Shown: positions 44,363-54,149 of the stretch, in pieces | How the letters are laid out: every line of letters begins with the position of its first letter | Position numbering within the stretch: the first letter of the stretch is position 1 | Source: Paracoccus sp. PAMC 22219 | GTDB taxonomy: Bacteria > Pseudomonadota > Alphaproteobacteria > Rhodobacterales > Rhodobacteraceae | DNA length: 64,000 nt | Reading direction: 5' to 3' | Assembly: GCF_000787695.1 (NCBI RefSeq) | Contig: NZ_BBPH01000002.1 | Span: forward strand, 1 to 64,000 | The notes under the pieces: model-generated | Told to the model about the DNA's origin: nothing | Database searches by the model: none | The model's input: only the letters and a program-made list of their open reading frames with translations | Translations under genes and position numbers: made by a program

Positions 44363-44602
44363 GATGCTGCAAGCACGATGGCAAGGTCTTGGTTCCCTGG
44401 CTGCGGGTCGGCGTACCGAGTTGCTTGAAGGCCAGCGTAGGTGCTTCGCCCTACCCTTTTGCGGAGTACCAATGTTGCGGTCGAAAGAGCACAATCATCT
44501 AACACCAGCCTTTTTTGGAGCTATACATTTGGTTCCTTCGTTTCAGCATGCTGCCTTACAGCCCGAATAGGATACCAGATCGACCTGTAGATCCTGCGAC
44601 AG

Positions 44603-45067
44603 TCAGACTTTTGCAACGAAGCAAACTGAATCAGCAAGGAAGTGGGAGCTAAACCAGCTCACGTGGCGGCTGCCCTCGTGCTGCTTCTCCGACGGTTCAG
44701 CGGGCGTGGAGACAGAACGAGCCAAGGGCGCAATGCGCGCAACAGTCCGGCCAACGGCAACGCCGATGCCAAGCCCGATCAGGTCCGCAACCCAGTCAGC
44801 GAGGCTACGGTCCCGCCCGACGAAAGGTTGTACGATTTCGATCAAACCACCAAATGTCATGTAGACAGGTACAGTCAGGATAAGCCAGCCCGGTCGGAGA
44901 AACGCGATCGGGAGCGCGAGCACCGCGAACGCGACCACATGGTAAACTTTGTCAGATTGCGCAATCGGCCCCAACGGCGGTGCGGATGCCGGTGTGAGCG
45001 TCAGGACTGCAATTGCAATCGCGATCAGGGATGAAAGCCCGATGGCTAGCTTCGATTGAGTGGGCAT
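44603..45067 (-). CDS. VanZ-like family protein
   Basis: A 154-residue membrane protein with four hydrophobic segments. The VanZ motifs SDKVYHVVAFAVLALP (His in the second helix) and GGLIEIVQPFVGRDRSLADWVADLIGLGIGV are present. Such proteins are widespread and poorly understood, and some affect sensitivity to teicoplanin. The last 35 residues are polar and cytoplasmic. Single gene. Confidence 0.83.
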   Translation of the reverse strand: MPTQSKLAIGLSSLIAIAIAVLTLTPASAPPLGPIAQSDKVYHVVAFAVLALPIAFLRPGWLILTVPVYMTFGGLIEIVQPFVGRDRSLADWVADLIGLGIGVAVGRTVARIAPLARSVSTPAEPSEKQHEGSRHVSWFSSHFLADSVCFVAKV

Positions 45068-45465
45068 GGGCTCTCTTCGTTCAAGATATCTGCTGTGCCG
45101 GATGCACCTGCATTTTGGCCTTACACAATCAAACGGACGAAGACAGGACTGCCTTGGCTGATTTAGTCAAAGCTGAACAAACGCTATATGCGATAGGTGC
45201 TGGATTACCTGATGCTGCTGCAAAACGAATTGAGGAAAAGAAGCGGCTCCCGGATGTGATCCGGGAGCCCGCGCATATCGTTGGCCATGCGCCTTTGTCT
45301 TACTGCCCGTGCCTCCGATCTTTTCTGCCGAAGTGCGCTCAACTACTGAGGTAGTTCTTATTATTAATTTCTGCTTAAGGTTAACTAGACGCTATGTCTA
45401 ACGTTATTTCTGTAACGCGATCATATGCACACTCATACAGGTGCATCATCTCGGAGAGCGACCAA
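45068..45465. other. Intergenic region with a strong hairpin
   Basis: About 400 bases with no supported gene. A perfect 11-base hairpin is listed separately. The last 120 bases before 45465 are AT-rich compared with the window. Confidence 0.4.
45245..45269 (-). terminator. Perfect hairpin terminator
   Basis: GGCTCCCGGAT, GTG loop, ATCCGGGAGCC. On the minus strand a CTTCTTTTCC tract follows at once, so it fits a terminator for the minus-strand gene ending at 45466, about 200 bases upstream of it. Confidence 0.6.
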
Positions 45466-45984
45466 TTACCGGGCATTGCGATAGCGCATGCGGTTTTCCG
45501 GATGGACAACGCGACCCTCTCTCATCGCCTGCAACACGGCCACCCTATGGGCTGCCAAACGGGCGGCGTATCCTGCCCTGGAGAAGTATTCAGGCTGGAA
45601 CAGGATCATGCCATTCTCATCTGCCACGAGGTGAAAGTCGCGACCGATGCCAAGTCCCCGGTGCGCGGGAAACACGATGGGAACGTGGTTGCTGACACCG
45701 CCTGCGAGTGCGCCGTTCTCTGTGCAGACCGCCAGGACGATCGCATTCACACGGAAAAAGAGCACATCTGAGCGTTGGCTGAAGGGCAGCGTAATCGCCG
45801 AGGCCGGGTTCCTGATGAACTCTGTGTGGGCGTCACCGATTTCTTCGGCTGCGACATACAGTTGCAGGCGGTCGGCACTGCTCATATCGGTGTCGTCGAT
45901 GATCCAGGCATCCGATGGAGCGAAGGCCTCCAGAGGCAATGTGGCGAGCCGTGGTGGCTGGTTTTGCATGTGCGATCGGGTCAT
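45466..45984 (-). CDS. Hypothetical protein, possibly GNAT-like
   Basis: A 172-residue cytoplasmic protein of no family that I can name with confidence. HRGLGIGRDF resembles the acetyl-CoA loop of GNAT enzymes, and YFSRAGYAARLAAHRVAVL forms a helix near the end, but the order of elements does not clearly match. A GAGG lies nine bases before the ATG at 45984. A hairpin terminator lies downstream. Confidence 0.55.
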   Translation of the reverse strand: MTRSHMQNQPPRLATLPLEAFAPSDAWIIDDTDMSSADRLQLYVAAEEIGDAHTEFIRNPASAITLPFSQRSDVLFFRVNAIVLAVCTENGALAGGVSNHVPIVFPAHRGLGIGRDFHLVADENGMILFQPEYFSRAGYAARLAAHRVAVLQAMREGRVVHPENRMRYRNAR

Positions 45985-46269
45985 GTGCCGGGCCTCAGCT
46001 CTCTTGGACGATGATCTTCATGAGACCATGAAAGCGCAATACCTTCCCGCACCCCGGTCCGGTTCACCCTCCGCTTCCGGCTCAGCCTTACATCCGAAAA
46101 GTAGGGACATCACCGATACTTTGCCGGCCACTTGGGACTGCCCGTGGATCTGGTCGCCATTGCCTGCACTCAGTTGGGCCCGTGAACCTGCAGTGTCGGT
46201 CATCGACTGATCGGATGATGAAAACGGAGAACGATGAGAGCCGCGCCAGCGCCCGACGCCCCTAATAGC

Positions 46270-47055
46270 CTAACTTCCGGGTGCGGCGGCCGAACCTGCT
46301 AGAATGCCCCCATCGATCGTCAGTTCAGCCCCGGTCATGTAGGCCGCCTCGTCCGATGCCAGCATGACCGCCAGTGCAGCCACCTCCTCGGGCCTTCCAA
46401 AGCGGCGCAGGGGCGTGTCGGCCACCATTGCCGCTTCCCGCTCGCTGCGGTCGGGGCCATTGCCCAGCATCGGTTCCCACATCGGCGTCATGACCGCCGC
46501 AGGATGGATCGAGTTGCACCGGATGTTCAGGCCCTGCCCCGCGCAGTACAGCGCCACGCTCTTGGTGTGATTGCGAACGGCCGCCTTGGAGGACGCATAG
46601 GCTGCCGCCATCGGGATACCGACAAGCCCAGAGCGCGAGGAGATGTTGATGATCGATCCCGTGCCTTTAGGCCTCATGGCGCGGATGGCGTAGCGGCAGC
46701 CAAGAAAGGTTCCGTCCAGGTTGACGGCATGAACGGCGCGCCAATCTGCAAGCTGTGCATTCTCCGGGTCATGAGCCGGCGGAACGGATCCCTCAAACCC
46801 GGTGATCCCGGCGTTGTTGACGACGATATCCATCGTCGGGAACTGGTTGGCTACCGCGCTCCAGTTCGCTTCGGAGGTCACATCGAGATGGGCGAAGGTC
46901 CCGCCGACCGCGTGCGCTGTGGCTTGGCCACCATCGGTATCGACATCAGTGACAATGACATGCGCCCCCTCATCCGCGAAGGCTTTTGCTATTGCCGCGC
47001 CGATGCCGCGCGCCGCGCCCGTCACGAGGGCTGTCTTTCCGGAAAGTCTGGGCAT
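46270..47055 (-). CDS. SDR family oxidoreductase
   Basis: A 261-residue classical short-chain dehydrogenase. The cofactor motif is TGAARGIG (residues 12-19), NNAG is near 80, and the Ser...Tyr-xxx-Lys active site is in SSRSG...YASSK. It ends with the usual [11 protein letters not shown]. The ATG at 47055 follows GGATCTCC; the longer frame to 47106 is less likely. Asp at the end of beta-2 (VTDVDTDGG) suggests NAD preference. Substrate unknown. Confidence 0.85.
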   Translation of the reverse strand: MPRLSGKTALVTGAARGIGAAIAKAFADEGAHVIVTDVDTDGGQATAHAVGGTFAHLDVTSEANWSAVANQFPTMDIVVNNAGITGFEGSVPPAHDPENAQLADWRAVHAVNLDGTFLGCRYAIRAMRPKGTGSIINISSRSGLVGIPMAAAYASSKAAVRNHTKSVALYCAGQGLNIRCNSIHPAAVMTPMWEPMLGNGPDRSEREAAMVADTPLRRFGRPEEVAALAVMLASDEAAYMTGAELTIDGGILAGSAAAPGS

Positions 47056-47427
47056 GGGAGATCCTTCGAGTGCAGATGATTGGTTGAAGCGACGCGTCGC
47101 CTGCAAGCACGCGGCCTTCCACTGATGTATTTCCGGGCTACCGGAGACGCTTGTTCATCGTCATGTACTCCTCATCGGCAGGTTCATGGCTTGGTTCGCA
47201 AGTTCGGGAGTTCACGTCCCGACGGAATGACAGAGGCACTCGTTGAGTCACCCCTCGACCTGATGAGCTATGTTCAGACCGCTGGAACCATTCACCAGCA
47301 TCACGGTTGGATGCCGGGACACATTGCATCGTGGTAACACCACACGTCGTCCGAACGCGATACACACCTCTCCCTTTCTCTTCCCTCTATCGAACCCTGC
47401 TTTCGGCGCGGTTTCGAAAGGCGACAC
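47056..47427. other. Intergenic region
   Basis: About 370 bases between divergent genes. I see promoter space only, with no clear motif, hairpin or small gene. Confidence 0.4.
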
Positions 47428-48747
47428 ATGTTTGAAACCCTGACCCAGCCGCCTGATCCCTATATCCTCCTGCTGATGGGGTTGGGGCTGCTGATCGCGC
47501 TTGTCGCTTGGTTGCCTTTGGCATTGCGACGTCTTCCTCTGTCCCTGCCGATCGTCTGTATCGGCCTTGGCATGGGGCTGGGTGCCATCCCCGGATTTCG
47601 GTTCGACCCCTCCCCCCTTGAGCACCCCGAGATCGCCGAACGCTTTGCCGAATTCGTGGTGATCATCGCGCTGATGGGCGCGGGCCTCAAGATCGACCGC
47701 GTGCTTGGTCTGCGCTCATGGATGATTACCTGGCGGCTGATCTTTCTGACGCTGCCCCTGGGGATCGCGCTGATCGCTGTCCTGGCGGGGACATGGCTGG
47801 CCCTGCCATGGGCAATGGCGCTGCTGCTCGGTGCGGTTCTGGCACCGACGGATCCGGTCCTGGCATCGGACGTGCAAGTCGGCCCCCCGAAGACGGGGGA
47901 AGAGGACGAGGTCCGTTTTGCGCTGACATCCGAAGCGGGCGTGAACGACGGAGCTGCCTTTCCCTTCGTCCATCTGGCGATCGCCCTGGCGGCTGCGTCC
48001 GTCACGCACGAACCTTGGGTTCTGGACTGGCTGACCTACAATGTGGTTTGGGAGATCGGCGTCGGCATTCTGGGCGGCTATCTGGTCGGGCGGTTGTTCG
48101 GCTGGATCACGTTCCACATCCCGGCGGAAAGCAAGCTGGCCAAGACCGGTGACGGGCTGATCGCGCTGTCGGCGACGTTCGTGTCCTACGGGTTGACCGA
48201 GGTGATCCACGCCTACGGCTTTCTGTCGGTGTTCGTCACGGCGCTGGCGTTCCGACAATCCCATCGCGACCACGACTTCCACAAATCCATGCACGACCTG
48301 ATCGAGCAGATCGAGAGGATCTCGATGATGCTGCTACTGCTTCTGTTCGGGGGTGCGATCGTCAACGGGCTGCTGTCCCCGCTGGTACCCATGGATATCG
48401 CGGCCGCCCTGGTGATCCTGCTGGTCATCCGGCCGGTCACGGCCCTGATGGGGATGACGGGCATTGCGGCGCCATGGCACGAGAGAATGACCATCGCATT
48501 CTTCGGCATCCGGGGCATCGGGTCGTTCTATTACCTAGCCTATGGTCTGAACCAAATTGATGATTTGCAACACGCGGCGCGTCTTTGGGCGATCGTCGGT
48601 CTGGTCGTGTTGATATCCATCATCATGCATGGCCTGTCGGTCACGCCGATCATGCGAACGTTGGACCGGCTGCAGGGCCGTGATCCCGATGCCGATGATG
48701 CCGTGCCGCCACCAGGCTTCCAAGGACCGGGCGGCGATCCGCGCTGA
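47428..48747 (+). CDS. CPA1-family Na+(K+)/H+ antiporter (NhaP type)
   Basis: A 439-residue, roughly 12-helix cation/proton antiporter. The ion-binding region includes LAPTDPVLASDVQVG and the paired Asn-Asp in SEAGVNDGAAFPFV. The tail ends in a soluble stretch (GRDPDADDAVPPPGFQG). It would help with pH and salt balance. Its last 294 bases are duplicated in decayed form at 50940-51228. Confidence 0.88.
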   Translation: MFETLTQPPDPYILLLMGLGLLIALVAWLPLALRRLPLSLPIVCIGLGMGLGAIPGFRFDPSPLEHPEIAERFAEFVVIIALMGAGLKIDRVLGLRSWMITWRLIFLTLPLGIALIAVLAGTWLALPWAMALLLGAVLAPTDPVLASDVQVGPPKTGEEDEVRFALTSEAGVNDGAAFPFVHLAIALAAASVTHEPWVLDWLTYNVVWEIGVGILGGYLVGRLFGWITFHIPAESKLAKTGDGLIALSATFVSYGLTEVIHAYGFLSVFVTALAFRQSHRDHDFHKSMHDLIEQIERISMMLLLLLFGGAIVNGLLSPLVPMDIAAALVILLVIRPVTALMGMTGIAAPWHERMTIAFFGIRGIGSFYYLAYGLNQIDDLQHAARLWAIVGLVVLISIIMHGLSVTPIMRTLDRLQGRDPDADDAVPPPGFQGPGGDPR

Positions 48748-48917
48748 TGGTCCGAGGCGGACATACCATCGGTGCGCAAATCATCCCCGCGGCAATGCTG
48801 CTCACCTTCGTCTGCAATTCCACTTCTGTTTTTCCCAAACCAGGAACGTTGAAAGCATGCAAAGTTGACGTCAGCATCAGTCATGAACGATCAATTACGC
48901 AACGCACAAGGTGAGGA

Positions 48918-49313
48918 ATGAAAGCACAGGTAGTTCGCATCTCGATTCAGGACGCGCGCGGACAGCCCTACCAGCCCGTGGATCCCAAGTGCTTTTCTGC
49001 GCTTCTTGTCGCGACCATCGGTCCTGAAGGAGGCGAGGACGGCGATATCTTCTATGCGACGGTGTGTTCGCCGTCGTGGTTTGCCGACAACGTTCTGAGA
49101 TCGGCACGGGAAGATCCAACTCACGAGGATGTCGACCATGGCCCGACATTCGGCAGGCACTACATGTTCGACAATTCATTCGACGAAGACGCCATCCTGG
49201 CTGCTGTCAAGTCGTGGGTGGCAAGCCAAACGGCCGATACCTGGCAGGCTTTGGCCGTGAGGCTCTCCCGGAACCTGGCATGGGAGTTCGAGGATTACCA
49301 ATCATTGTCATGA
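48918..49313 (+). CDS. Imm8-family immunity protein
   Basis: A 131-residue protein like the Imm8 family (PF15586). The opening MKAQVVRISIQ, the CFSALLVATIGPEGGEDGDIFYATVCSPSWFADN block and the later WEFEDYQS agree with that family. Such proteins neutralise contact-dependent or polymorphic toxins. No toxin gene lies nearby, so this is an orphan immunity gene. AGGTGAGGA precedes the ATG. Confidence 0.65.
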   Translation: MKAQVVRISIQDARGQPYQPVDPKCFSALLVATIGPEGGEDGDIFYATVCSPSWFADNVLRSAREDPTHEDVDHGPTFGRHYMFDNSFDEDAILAAVKSWVASQTADTWQALAVRLSRNLAWEFEDYQSLS

Positions 49314-49368
49314 GCCGTCATCTGATGAGAACGTATGACGGATAACCAAACGAAAGCGGATCAGATGA

Positions 49369-49818
49369 ATGGGAACGAGCTTCATCAGCATACCCTCTGG
49401 CGACAAGCATCTGTCAGCTTCGCAGAGCGTCAGGACGGGAATTTGGGTCAACGATTCCATCCTGCAACTGGTGCTGCGATTGTTGGTGCTGCATGTGCCC
49501 GAGCCGCCGCCCGGTGAAGTGGGAGTGGAGTCCAAGGCGATCCGGGATCAGTGGCTGCTTGCCTCAGGCGTCGCATTCACGGGGTGTGTTCCCCACGAAC
49601 TGGACACAATCTCGACGAGCGCAAACGGTCTGTTGATCATTCGTGGCGCCTTGAAATCACTCTCCGCCGCGATGAACGACATGCCCGCAGAACTGCCCGG
49701 GCCGTTGTTCTCGCTTCTGGGCATGGGGGAGCCGGCGACAGCCAGTATCAGAATACAAGATCTGCAGTCGACGGTAGCCGATATCCTGTCCCTGCTGAAT
49801 GTCGACCGCGAAGACTGA
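49369..49818 (+). CDS. Hypothetical protein next to Imm8
   Basis: A 149-residue soluble protein with no family that I recognise. It contains GIWVNDSILQLVLRLLVLHVPEPP and a helical tail (LQSTVADILSLLN). It follows the Imm8 gene by 55 bases in the same direction. A second immunity-type role is possible by context only. The ATG at 49369 lies four bases after another ATG in a different frame. Confidence 0.5.
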   Translation: MGTSFISIPSGDKHLSASQSVRTGIWVNDSILQLVLRLLVLHVPEPPPGEVGVESKAIRDQWLLASGVAFTGCVPHELDTISTSANGLLIIRGALKSLSAAMNDMPAELPGPLFSLLGMGEPATASIRIQDLQSTVADILSLLNVDRED

Positions 49819-49837
49819 CTCTAAATATACAACAGGT

Positions 49838-50047
49838 TCATGCCGCAGGTCCACGACGGCGCTGCCGTCGGGATCTCAGCCAGAAGTACAAAAGGATCGC
49901 TCCGGTTACAAAGCCAGCACCGATACCGGCAATAATGGCAAAACCGATGAACAGCATTTCACCACCCCGCGCGTCTCCCGTAGCGGCTTCGAGCGCGATC
50001 AGGGCGCCGCTTAGACCCAGGACGGCGCCCGCAATCATCAACGCCAC
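49838..50047 (-). CDS. Small two-helix membrane protein
   Basis: A protein of about 69 residues with two hydrophobic helices (MALMIAGAVLGLSGALIAL and MLFIGFAIIAGIGAGFVTGAILLYFWL) and a basic tail (RSRRQRRR). The frame stays open upstream with PLIAFGSLGIIV, so the start (GTG at 50047) is uncertain and a longer first helix is likely. No family recognised. Confidence 0.5.
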   Translation of the reverse strand: MALMIAGAVLGLSGALIALEAATGDARGGEMLFIGFAIIAGIGAGFVTGAILLYFWLRSRRQRRRGPAA

Positions 50048-50150
50048 AATGATACCGAGGCTGCCAAAGGCAATCAGAGGCGGTCCCTGCAGGCAGTGAT
50101 CGGACCTGCTTCGTCAAGGCGTTCTCCTCCACACTTGCTGCTGTTGAGCT

Positions 50151-50828
50151 TTAGGGCGCATCATCAACGACGATATCGCAATCGGGGTCTACGCCCGTGT
50201 CGCGGACGGTATCATTACACTCATCCAATGCCGACTGACGGGTGGCGTCGCCGCTCCACATGGCCCACGCTGCCGTGTCACGCGATCGGGCGACAAAGAT
50301 CGGGCCATCCATCTCGTCAGCACCTTGCGCGAGCGCATACATGACATCGTGAGAGAGGTTCGGCGTGTCGGCGTCCCACTCCTCCGGTACGATCTGACCG
50401 ATCAGGCGACAAGTGGAGGCGTCGTCCGTGCGCTCTTCCTCGCAATCGCTCATCGCGGCCTGCTCGGCGGCCTCCAGCGAATGAAGCTTTGCGCGGATGC
50501 GGATCGCCAGTTGCTATGAATTCGCAGGCACATGTGCGGCTATCGCTCCGAAGAAGTGGTCTTCGCCAATCGCCTCAATGGTCATGGTGCCAATGTCCTG
50601 CACGGCTTGGGGTGTCAGACCCTCATCAAGGATGACCAGCCGATAACGTTCGGGGTCGGGGAGCAAGGCGAGGGTCTGTTCCGTTGTCAGTGAGGCTTCC
50701 GGTCTCGGCGATTGGGCCGACACTGCGGATGGAACCATGACCACACCCAAACCGACGCTCGCCACCACGCACATGAAAGGCACCATCCGACTGCATTTAA
50801 CAGACAGGGTCATATCATTTCGAGACAT
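50151..50828 (-). pseudogene. Periplasmic DUF4189-like protein interrupted by an amber stop
   Basis: From the ATG at 50828 the frame has a signal peptide (ending AVSAQS), then LTTEQTLALLPDPERY and HFFGAIAAHVPANS. A TAG follows at 50514-50516, and the same frame continues as QLAIRIRAKLHSLEAAEQAAMSDCEEE to 50151. The two halves make one protein of 225 residues. Two similar Cys blocks (AAEQAAMSDCEEE...CRLIG and ATRQSALDECND...CDIVV) resemble DUF4189 repeats. The split is a single nonsense codon, a true mutation or an error. The family call is tentative. Confidence 0.55.
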
Positions 50829-50939
50829 CCGCCAACCTTCCCTTCTCTGACCGTGGTCCAGCCTGCGAACCGCAGTGGTCCCGTTCCTCATAGTTGTTAC
50901 TCGGAGACAGCGGTCAATGCCTGTTCAGAACAGCGCCGA

Positions 50940-51228
50940 ATGACGGGCATCACGTCCGTATGGCACGAATGACTGGCGATCGCGTTCTTTGGTATACGGC
51001 GCATCTGGTCTATCTAATGATCGCCCTATGGCCTGAACCACGTCGATGATCTGCAACACGCGGCACGTCTTTGGGCGATCGTCGGTCTGGCCGTGTTGAT
51101 ATCCATCATCATCCACGGCCTGTCGCTTACGCCGATCATGCGAACGTTGGACCACGTGCAGGGCCGCGATCCCGATGCCGAAGATGCCGTGCCGCCACCA
51201 GGATTCCAGGGACCGGGCGGTGACGCGC
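50940..51228 (+). pseudogene. Decayed duplicate of the antiporter gene 3' end
   Basis: This stretch matches 48454-48747, from TGACGGGCAT to the GGACCGGGCGG end, with many substitutions and small gaps. The stop codon of the original is lost. It is the tail of the NhaP-type antiporter and cannot make a transporter. The copy lies about 2.2 kb downstream of the source in the same direction. Confidence 0.75.
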
Positions 51229-51336
51229 CAAGATGGCACGGCCGTATGTGGCTGCATGACGGCTTTATCTGGGATCGGCATCGGAATTCGGGCATGGCCG
51301 GAGAGCCGTCACAGCCGCGCTCACTGCCGCGCCTGC

Positions 51337-52086
51337 TTAGGAAATCAGACCCACGCGCCGGCGTATGCCTTCGTCCCGCAACGACACTTCGGAACCCAGA
51401 AAAGCGTCGGCATCCGGTCCGCACATCCACAACAGCGCACGCGCCGGCCATTCCGGCGGAATATGCACCGACCAATCCAACTTGCTGATCGGGTTGACCC
51501 CGCTGCCACGGATTGCTGCCTGCATGTCGGTGGCCACGGTGCCGGGCGACAGGCTGATCGCACGAATGCCGTCCGCCCTCGCCTCCAGGTCCACCGCGCG
51601 GGTCAGCATCAACGCGCCTGCCTTGCTGGCGCAATAAGCACTCCACCCCTCCTGCGGGGCATGGGCGGCGCCGGAACCAACTGTCAGGATCGTGCCACCA
51701 CCAGCAGCCCGCATCACCGGCAGCGCGGCCCGGATGCCATGGAACACTCCCTTCAGGTTGACGTCGATCGCCTGTCCCCAGGCATCAGGATCGGCATCCG
51801 CGATGCTGGCAATCGGCCCGATGACTCCGGCGTTATTGATCAGGACATCCAACCGCCCGGTGCGATCGCAGAATGACGTCACCGACCGCTCCAGGTCCGC
51901 GGCACGCGCAACATCACCAACCAGAACCACGCCGCCGATCTCGTCTGCAAGCGTGGAGACCGCCTCCTCGTTCCGGGCCATAAGGCCGACCACCGCCCCC
52001 GCCTCGGCAAGGACCCTGGCCGTCGCCGCGCCGATCCCCCGGCTTGCCCCAGTAATCAGAACCGCTTTGCCTGTCAGATCGACCAT
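51337..52086 (-). CDS. SDR family oxidoreductase
   Basis: A 249-residue short-chain dehydrogenase. The cofactor motif TGASRGIG is at residues 12-19, NNAG near 88, and the Ser...Tyr-xxx-Lys site in VGSGAAHAPQEGWSAYCASK. Arg in MARNEE after beta-2 suggests NADP preference. The C-terminus is short, without the usual TG-xxxxVDGG end. Substrate unknown. Start at 52086 (MVDLTGKA). Confidence 0.83.
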   Translation of the reverse strand: MVDLTGKAVLITGASRGIGAATARVLAEAGAVVGLMARNEEAVSTLADEIGGVVLVGDVARAADLERSVTSFCDRTGRLDVLINNAGVIGPIASIADADPDAWGQAIDVNLKGVFHGIRAALPVMRAAGGGTILTVGSGAAHAPQEGWSAYCASKAGALMLTRAVDLEARADGIRAISLSPGTVATDMQAAIRGSGVNPISKLDWSVHIPPEWPARALLWMCGPDADAFLGSEVSLRDEGIRRRVGLIS

Positions 52087-52312
52087 GGCTCAATTCCTTC
52101 TCTGCATTCCAATGACAGGGCCACACCCAGGACGCCGGCCCCATGAACAGGGAAACCCTATGATATCGCCACGCGCACCCCAAGATGCTGGTGCGGTGCA
52201 ACTTGAAGAATCCTGCACACGCACGCCCACAACCTATGCGAAAAGGCAGGTTCTCACGACGCCCGGTCTCGGCTAGTTAAATTTGTACAGTTTATTGAGT
52301 TGGATTTTTCCC

Positions 52313-52474
52313 ATGCCCCAGAACCAGACCGATCTGCGTCCAATCGTTTCGGCGAAAGACCTGGCGATGATCCTTTCCGCCATCGGTGCCTACTCTCACA
52401 ACACCGAGTTTCGCGACCTTCGGGACAGGCTGCAGCACCAGGCCGTGACATGGGGTGTGTTCAGGGCAACCTGA
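52313..52474 (+). CDS. Possible small hypothetical protein
   Basis: A 53-residue frame, MPQNQTDLRPIVSAKDLAMILSAIGAYSHNTEFRDLRDRLQ and so on. It looks helical and soluble. I see no strong ribosome site. The family is unknown and the call is weak; 52475-52705 holds nothing further. Confidence 0.35.
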   Translation: MPQNQTDLRPIVSAKDLAMILSAIGAYSHNTEFRDLRDRLQHQAVTWGVFRAT

Positions 52475-52705
52475 CCATGACCAGCGAGATGCCAACGGCC
52501 CGGCGCCCCGAATGGTGGCCGATAAGACATGTGTCGTAGTAGGACAGATTCTGCGCTTCGTGCAAACCGTCGGCGCGTTGACCCATGCTGCATGCCGCGA
52601 ACAAGAACAGCCTCTCCGAAGATAAGCGACCGACAGCCGCTTCGCTGACTTCGGATTGGAGTTTGCCCGCATCGATCCCGTCCATCGTAATGTCAGAGGT
52701 TCACC

Positions 52706-53014
52706 ATGTTCGTCAGAAAGTCGTCCCGTCCCCGCACCGTCAAAATCGATGACGGCAACATCCTGAGCGTCGCGGATCTGCCTGATGCAGACACGCGCTG
52801 GGTGGCATCGCGAAAGCAGACGGTGGTTCTCGCCGTCTCGCATGGCCTTATCAGCCGGGAGGATGCACTGAAGCGCTACAGACTTTCGGACGATGAGTTC
52901 AGCTCTTGGTGCCGCGCAAGTGCCGCCCATGGCAAGGTCGCCCTGACAGTGACCGCCCTGCAGAAACATCGGCAGCCGCGGAATGACACTGCGGCAGACA
53001 TTTCTTCAGAGTAG
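52706..53014 (+). CDS. DUF1153/SciP-like protein
   Basis: A 102-residue protein of the DUF1153 family (PF06627), which includes SciP, an alphaproteobacterial cell-cycle regulator that restrains CtrA. The helix-turn-helix part reads DTRWVASRKQTVVLAVSHGLISREDALKRYRLSDDEFSSWCRA, with the family's LADLPDADT-like lead. SciP is normally a single-copy core gene; this copy lies in an accessory stretch and has a changed N-terminus, so it is probably a paralogue. Confidence 0.7.
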   Translation: MFVRKSSRPRTVKIDDGNILSVADLPDADTRWVASRKQTVVLAVSHGLISREDALKRYRLSDDEFSSWCRASAAHGKVALTVTALQKHRQPRNDTAADISSE

Positions 53015-53049
53015 TCACCTTTAGCAGGAATTCGTGGGTATCTGGCTCG

Positions 53050-54049
53050 TTATCCGCTTACGGTTACGAAGATCAGGGCCATACCCAGCACCAATCCTGC
53101 AACCCTGTACATCGGCCTCTGCAGGCCGATGATCGCGTAGGAGATGGCGATGCACCCGCCGCCCACCAGACCGGCGGAAAGCAGTGCGGCGCCCGGGGCC
53201 TCAGCCAGTCGGATCAGGTCCGGGCGCGCGATCATGCCGAGGGGGATCAGATAGAGCCCCACACCGAGTGCCATTGCGGTCATGGCCACACGCAGCCAGT
53301 TCTCCTGCGCCATTCCGGCCGCAATGAAGACAGCGCTGCAGACGGGAGGGGTGATGGTCGAGAGAAGCGCGAACCAGAACACGAAGAGATGCGCCTGCAG
53401 CGGCTCGAGACCAAGCGTGGTCAGCGCCGGCCCTGCGACCGAGACGCAGATCACGTAGGCCGCAGTCGTCGGCACCTCCATGCCCAGAACGAGACAGGCA
53501 AGTGCGGTCAACAGAAGTGACGGCCACAGACCACCGTTCGACGCCGACAGGATCAACGAGGTGATCTTGACCCCAAAACCGGTGATGGCAAGCACACCCA
53601 AGATAATCGAGGCGCATAGGATGATAGCCGCGATGAGCGACACCTGTCGCGCGGCACCGGCCAGCACCACCTCGGCCCGGCCCGCCGCACGGCGCAGCGA
53701 CGGAATGGAAAACAGCGCCCGGATTTCCTCAAACTGCGGTGCGGTCCGGCCTTCAAAGGCGCCGTTTCCGGCTTGCGCATCCGCACCCTGTGACGGAAGC
53801 GCGGTGAAGACATAGTCGGCTCCACGCGCGCGGACTTCCATGACGTTCTGCACCGACCCCTGGCTTTCCTCGACCGTCATTACCAGCTGACCATCTTAAG
53901 CGGCCTTGATGCCCTCGGCCAGTTCGACGCCATCTGGCAATATGACGTTCCGGTTTTGGCCGATTTGTAAGTTTGCCGCGTCTCCGCCTGCGCCGCCCCT
54001 GCCGCCAGCAGCAGCCCCCAACAAGTACAGCCCATGTCCAATGTCGCAT
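53050..54049 (-). pseudogene. TAXI-type TRAP binding protein fused by deletion to a TRAP permease tail
   Basis: The frame at 53880-53050 begins with TAXI receptor sequence (MTVEESQGSVQNVMEV, GADYVFTALPS, RTAPQFEEIRALFSIPSL). After about residue 72 it becomes the C-terminal membrane part of a fused TRAP permease (VLGMEVPTTAAYVICVSVAGPAL, and so on). Upstream to the ATG at 54049 the receptor's signal peptide and first helix can be read only with frame changes, and a TAA stands before DGQLVM. So there are two or more frameshifts, a stop, and a large deletion joining receptor and permease. Confidence 0.75.
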
Positions 54050-54149
54050 TTCATTCCCCTTCGTTGTCAGACGCGCAATGAACGGGGAGGGAGAAACGGG
54101 TGTCATGGTCGGAGTCTTTGCCGCGCCTAGCCTAACCTGCCCAAACAAC

